A stretch of 64,000 nt of DNA, taken from positions 3,162,001 through 3,226,000 of the forward strand of contig NZ_CP089414.1 in the NCBI RefSeq assembly GCF_022394535.1. The letters are read 5' to 3'. The notes under the pieces were generated by a model. That model had not been told where the DNA came from. It ran no database searches and saw nothing but the letters and a program-made list of their open reading frames with translations. The translations under genes and the position numbers were made by a program. The stretch is from Dyella terrae (GTDB lineage: Bacteria > Pseudomonadota > Gammaproteobacteria > Xanthomonadales > Rhodanobacteraceae). Below, one piece after another: positions 62,157-64,000 of the stretch. Position 1 is the stretch's first letter. Each line of letters starts with the position of its first letter.

Positions 62157-63161
62157 ATGACTACGCCATTCCTCTGGCACAACGGCCAGATCAAACCCTG
62201 GACCGAGGCGACGGTCCACGTCAGTACCCACGCCCTGCACTACGGCTCCTCGGTATTCGAAGGCGAACGTGTGTATGCCACGCCACAGGGCCCCGCCTAT
62301 TTCCGTCTCGCCGATCACACGCGTCGCCTGTTCGAATCGGCGCGCGTCTACGAAATCGAGATCGGTTACAGCGAAGACGAGATCAACGCCGCCTGTCACG
62401 AAGTGATTCGCGCGAACCGCATGAAATCCGCTTACGTGCGTCCCATCGTGTTCCGCGGCGCTGGTGGCCTGGGCGTGTTGCCCAAGGCTGATTCGCCGGT
62501 GGATGTGGCGATCATGGCGCTGGAATGGGGTGCGTATCTGGGCGACGCTATCGAGCACGGTGCCGACGTGTGCGTGTCCTCCTGGCACCGCCCCGCGCCG
62601 AACACCTTGCCGAGCTGGGCCAAGGCCGGCGGCAATTACCTCAGCAGCCAGTTGATCGCGCTTGAAGCGCGTCGCGGCGGCTACGCCGAAGGCATCGCAC
62701 TGGGCCACAACGGGCTGCTGAGCGAAGGCGCAGGCGAGAACCTGTTCCTGGTGAAGAACGGCAAGCTGCTCACGCCGCCAACCAGCGCGGGCATCCTGGC
62801 CGGCATCACACGCGAATCGGTGATTACGTTGGCCGGCGAGATGGGCATCGCTGTGGAAGAACGCGATCTGCCCCGCGAAGCGCTGTACACCGCCGACGAG
62901 ATCTTCATGACCGGCACCGCCGCTGAGATCACGCCGGTGCGTTCGGTGGATCGCAAGCAGGTGGGCGCAGGTCGTCCCGGTGATATCACGCGCGCACTGC
63001 AGAAAGCCTTTTTCGGCCTGTTCGATGGCACGACCGAGGACAAATGGGGCTGGCTCACGGCGGTATCCAATGTGGTCATCCCTGAGCACGAAGATCAAAA
63101 AGCGGCCATCCATGGCCGCACTCCTCACCAACAGCCTGCTTCGTTGGGAGCGACGGCATGA
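62157..63161 (+). CDS. ilvE: Branched-chain amino acid aminotransferase
   Basis: This 334-residue class IV PLP aminotransferase performs the last step of Leu, Ile and Val synthesis. It has [33 protein letters not shown], the PLP Lys in [20 protein letters not shown], and [15 protein letters not shown]. The family motif [20 protein letters not shown] is intact. ATG 62157 has AAGGAG upstream. The gene follows leuA by 16 bases and overlaps leuC by four, an arrangement that puts transamination in the leucine operon. Confidence 0.95.
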   Translation: MTTPFLWHNGQIKPWTEATVHVSTHALHYGSSVFEGERVYATPQGPAYFRLADHTRRLFESARVYEIEIGYSEDEINAACHEVIRANRMKSAYVRPIVFRGAGGLGVLPKADSPVDVAIMALEWGAYLGDAIEHGADVCVSSWHRPAPNTLPSWAKAGGNYLSSQLIALEARRGGYAEGIALGHNGLLSEGAGENLFLVKNGKLLTPPTSAGILAGITRESVITLAGEMGIAVEERDLPREALYTADEIFMTGTAAEITPVRSVDRKQVGAGRPGDITRALQKAFFGLFDGTTEDKWGWLTAVSNVVIPEHEDQKAAIHGRTPHQQPASLGATA

Positions 63162-64000
63162 CCGCGAAGACCTTGTTCGAGAAGATCTGGGACGCACACG
63201 TCGTCGCCGCTGAATCCACCGACACGCCGGCCATCCTCTACGTCGACCTGCATCTGGTGCACGAAGTGACCTCGCCGCAGGCTTTCAGCGAACTGCGCGA
63301 GCGCGGCCTGAAGTTGCGTCGCCCGGACCGCATGCTGGCCACGCTGGATCACTCCACGCCGACCCTGCCCACCGGCACGGATGGCGTGCGCCCTACGCCA
63401 ACGCCGAGGCGAAGGCGCAGGTAGAGCAACTAGAGAAAAACTGCCGCGAATTCGGCGTCGAACTGCACGGCTGGAACAGCAGCGATCGCGGTATCGTGCA
63501 CGTGTTCGGGCCGGAACTGGGCGCGACGCAGCCAGGCATGACCATCGTGTGCGGCGACAGCCACACCTCCACCCATGGCGCGTTCGGCGCTCTGGCGTTC
63601 GGCATCGGCACCACCGAAGTCGGCCATGTGATGGCCACGCAGTGCCTGCTCCAGCGCAAGGCGAAGACGCTGGCCATTCATATCGATGGCCACTTGCCTG
63701 CCGGCATCGGCGCCAAGGATCTGATCCTGCACATCATCGGCGAGATCGGCGTGGACGGCGGCACCGGCCATGTCATCGAGTACCGCGGCGCGGCCATCGA
63801 ACAGCTGTCGATGGAAGAACGCATGACGGTGTGCAACATGTCCATCGAGGCTGGCGCGCGCGCTGGTTTGATTGCACCGGATGAAACGACTTTCGCGTGG
63901 CTGAAGGGTCGCCCCCGCGCTCCGCAGGGTGCCGCATGGAACGAAGCCGTGGCGCGCTGGAAGGCACTGCGCACCGACACGGGTGCCGAGTACGACCGCG
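63158..64000 (+). pseudogene. leuC: 3-isopropylmalate dehydratase large subunit, frameshifted and cut by the window edge
   Basis: ATG 63158 overlaps the ilvE stop and opens normal LeuC sequence ([53 protein letters not shown]). At CGCCCTACG (C run 63391-63393) one C appears to be missing. The present frame then ends at TAG 63422-63424, while another frame continues as [20 protein letters not shown] and [20 protein letters not shown] with the first Cys region of the iron-sulfur site expected further on. With four C the protein is uninterrupted to the right edge. Because leuC is needed for leucine synthesis and all else is conserved, an assembly error is likely. Confidence 0.9.

Noticed and set aside
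1..64000. CRISPR arrays, tRNA or rRNA genes, prophage or transposase genes
   Set aside because: I looked for regular direct repeats, tRNA-like arms and integrase or transposase motifs and found none that stand up.

Overview
The window reads as chromosomal DNA of a high-GC gammaproteobacterium of the Xanthomonadales, most likely a Rhodanobacteraceae member close to Dyella, Luteibacter or Rhodanobacter. That placement is inferred from the many large TonB-dependent receptors, the Xanthomonas-like GlcNAc gene order (nagP-nagQ-nagB-II-nagA, plus paired kinase/receptor units and nagX) and the thr and leu operons with leader peptides. I see no rRNA, tRNA, CRISPR array, insertion sequence or prophage.

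Layout. 1-2.7 kb: a PAS/LuxR regulator cut by the left edge, then a row of small stress genes (hydrophilic 53-residue protein, BON, CsbD, DUF1328). 2.85-12.1 kb, minus strand: a chitin/GlcNAc module (hexokinase-type kinase, TonB receptor, GH9, GH20, NagX) with a 16-bp palindromic operator in its promoter. 12.7-17.5 kb: a complete 5-oxoproline salvage operon (pxpB-pxpC-pxpA, DUF969/DUF979 transporter, pyroglutamyl peptidase), then a DUF4272 gene. 18.7-27.9 kb: a second kinase/TonB-receptor pair divergent from nagP-nagQ-nagB-II-nagA, sharing the same operator palindrome. The two kinase genes are almost identical although the two receptors have diverged. 28-32.2 kb: an LTA-synthase-like membrane phosphotransferase, a CpdB-like lipoprotein nucleotidase and a small membrane protein. 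32.5-42 kb: an envelope glycan cluster with a split transketolase, an epimerase fused to a GtrB-like glycosyltransferase, methyltransferases, GtrA and two polytopic membrane proteins. 42.3-46 kb: the threonine operon (leader peptide, hom, thrB, thrC). 46.4-57.8 kb: a glucan module (GH1, ABC importer, GH144-like glucanase, Oar-type TonB receptor, LacI regulator), probably for beta-1,2-glucan. 58-60.2 kb: an esterase and a divergent isochorismatase-like/TetR pair with a twin operator. 60.3-64 kb: the leucine operon (Leu/Val/Ile-rich leader peptide, terminator, leuA, ilvE, leuC cut by the right edge).

Five genes are each broken by one extra or missing G/C, four of them in runs of five to seven: the second TonB receptor, a polytopic protein, a methyltransferase, the GH1 enzyme and leuC. 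A sixth gene has one in-frame TGA. Removing or adding one base restores the expected protein in all five cases. Because leuC and the GH1 gene otherwise look intact, homopolymer errors in the assembly are the simplest explanation, but real decay or phase variation cannot be excluded from the sequence.

The most interesting unexplained system is the 32.5-39.2 kb envelope cassette, where a two-subunit transketolase and an epimerase-GtrB fusion sit directly upstream of GtrA and a polytopic transferase. This suggests synthesis, lipid loading, flipping and transfer of an unusual sugar.
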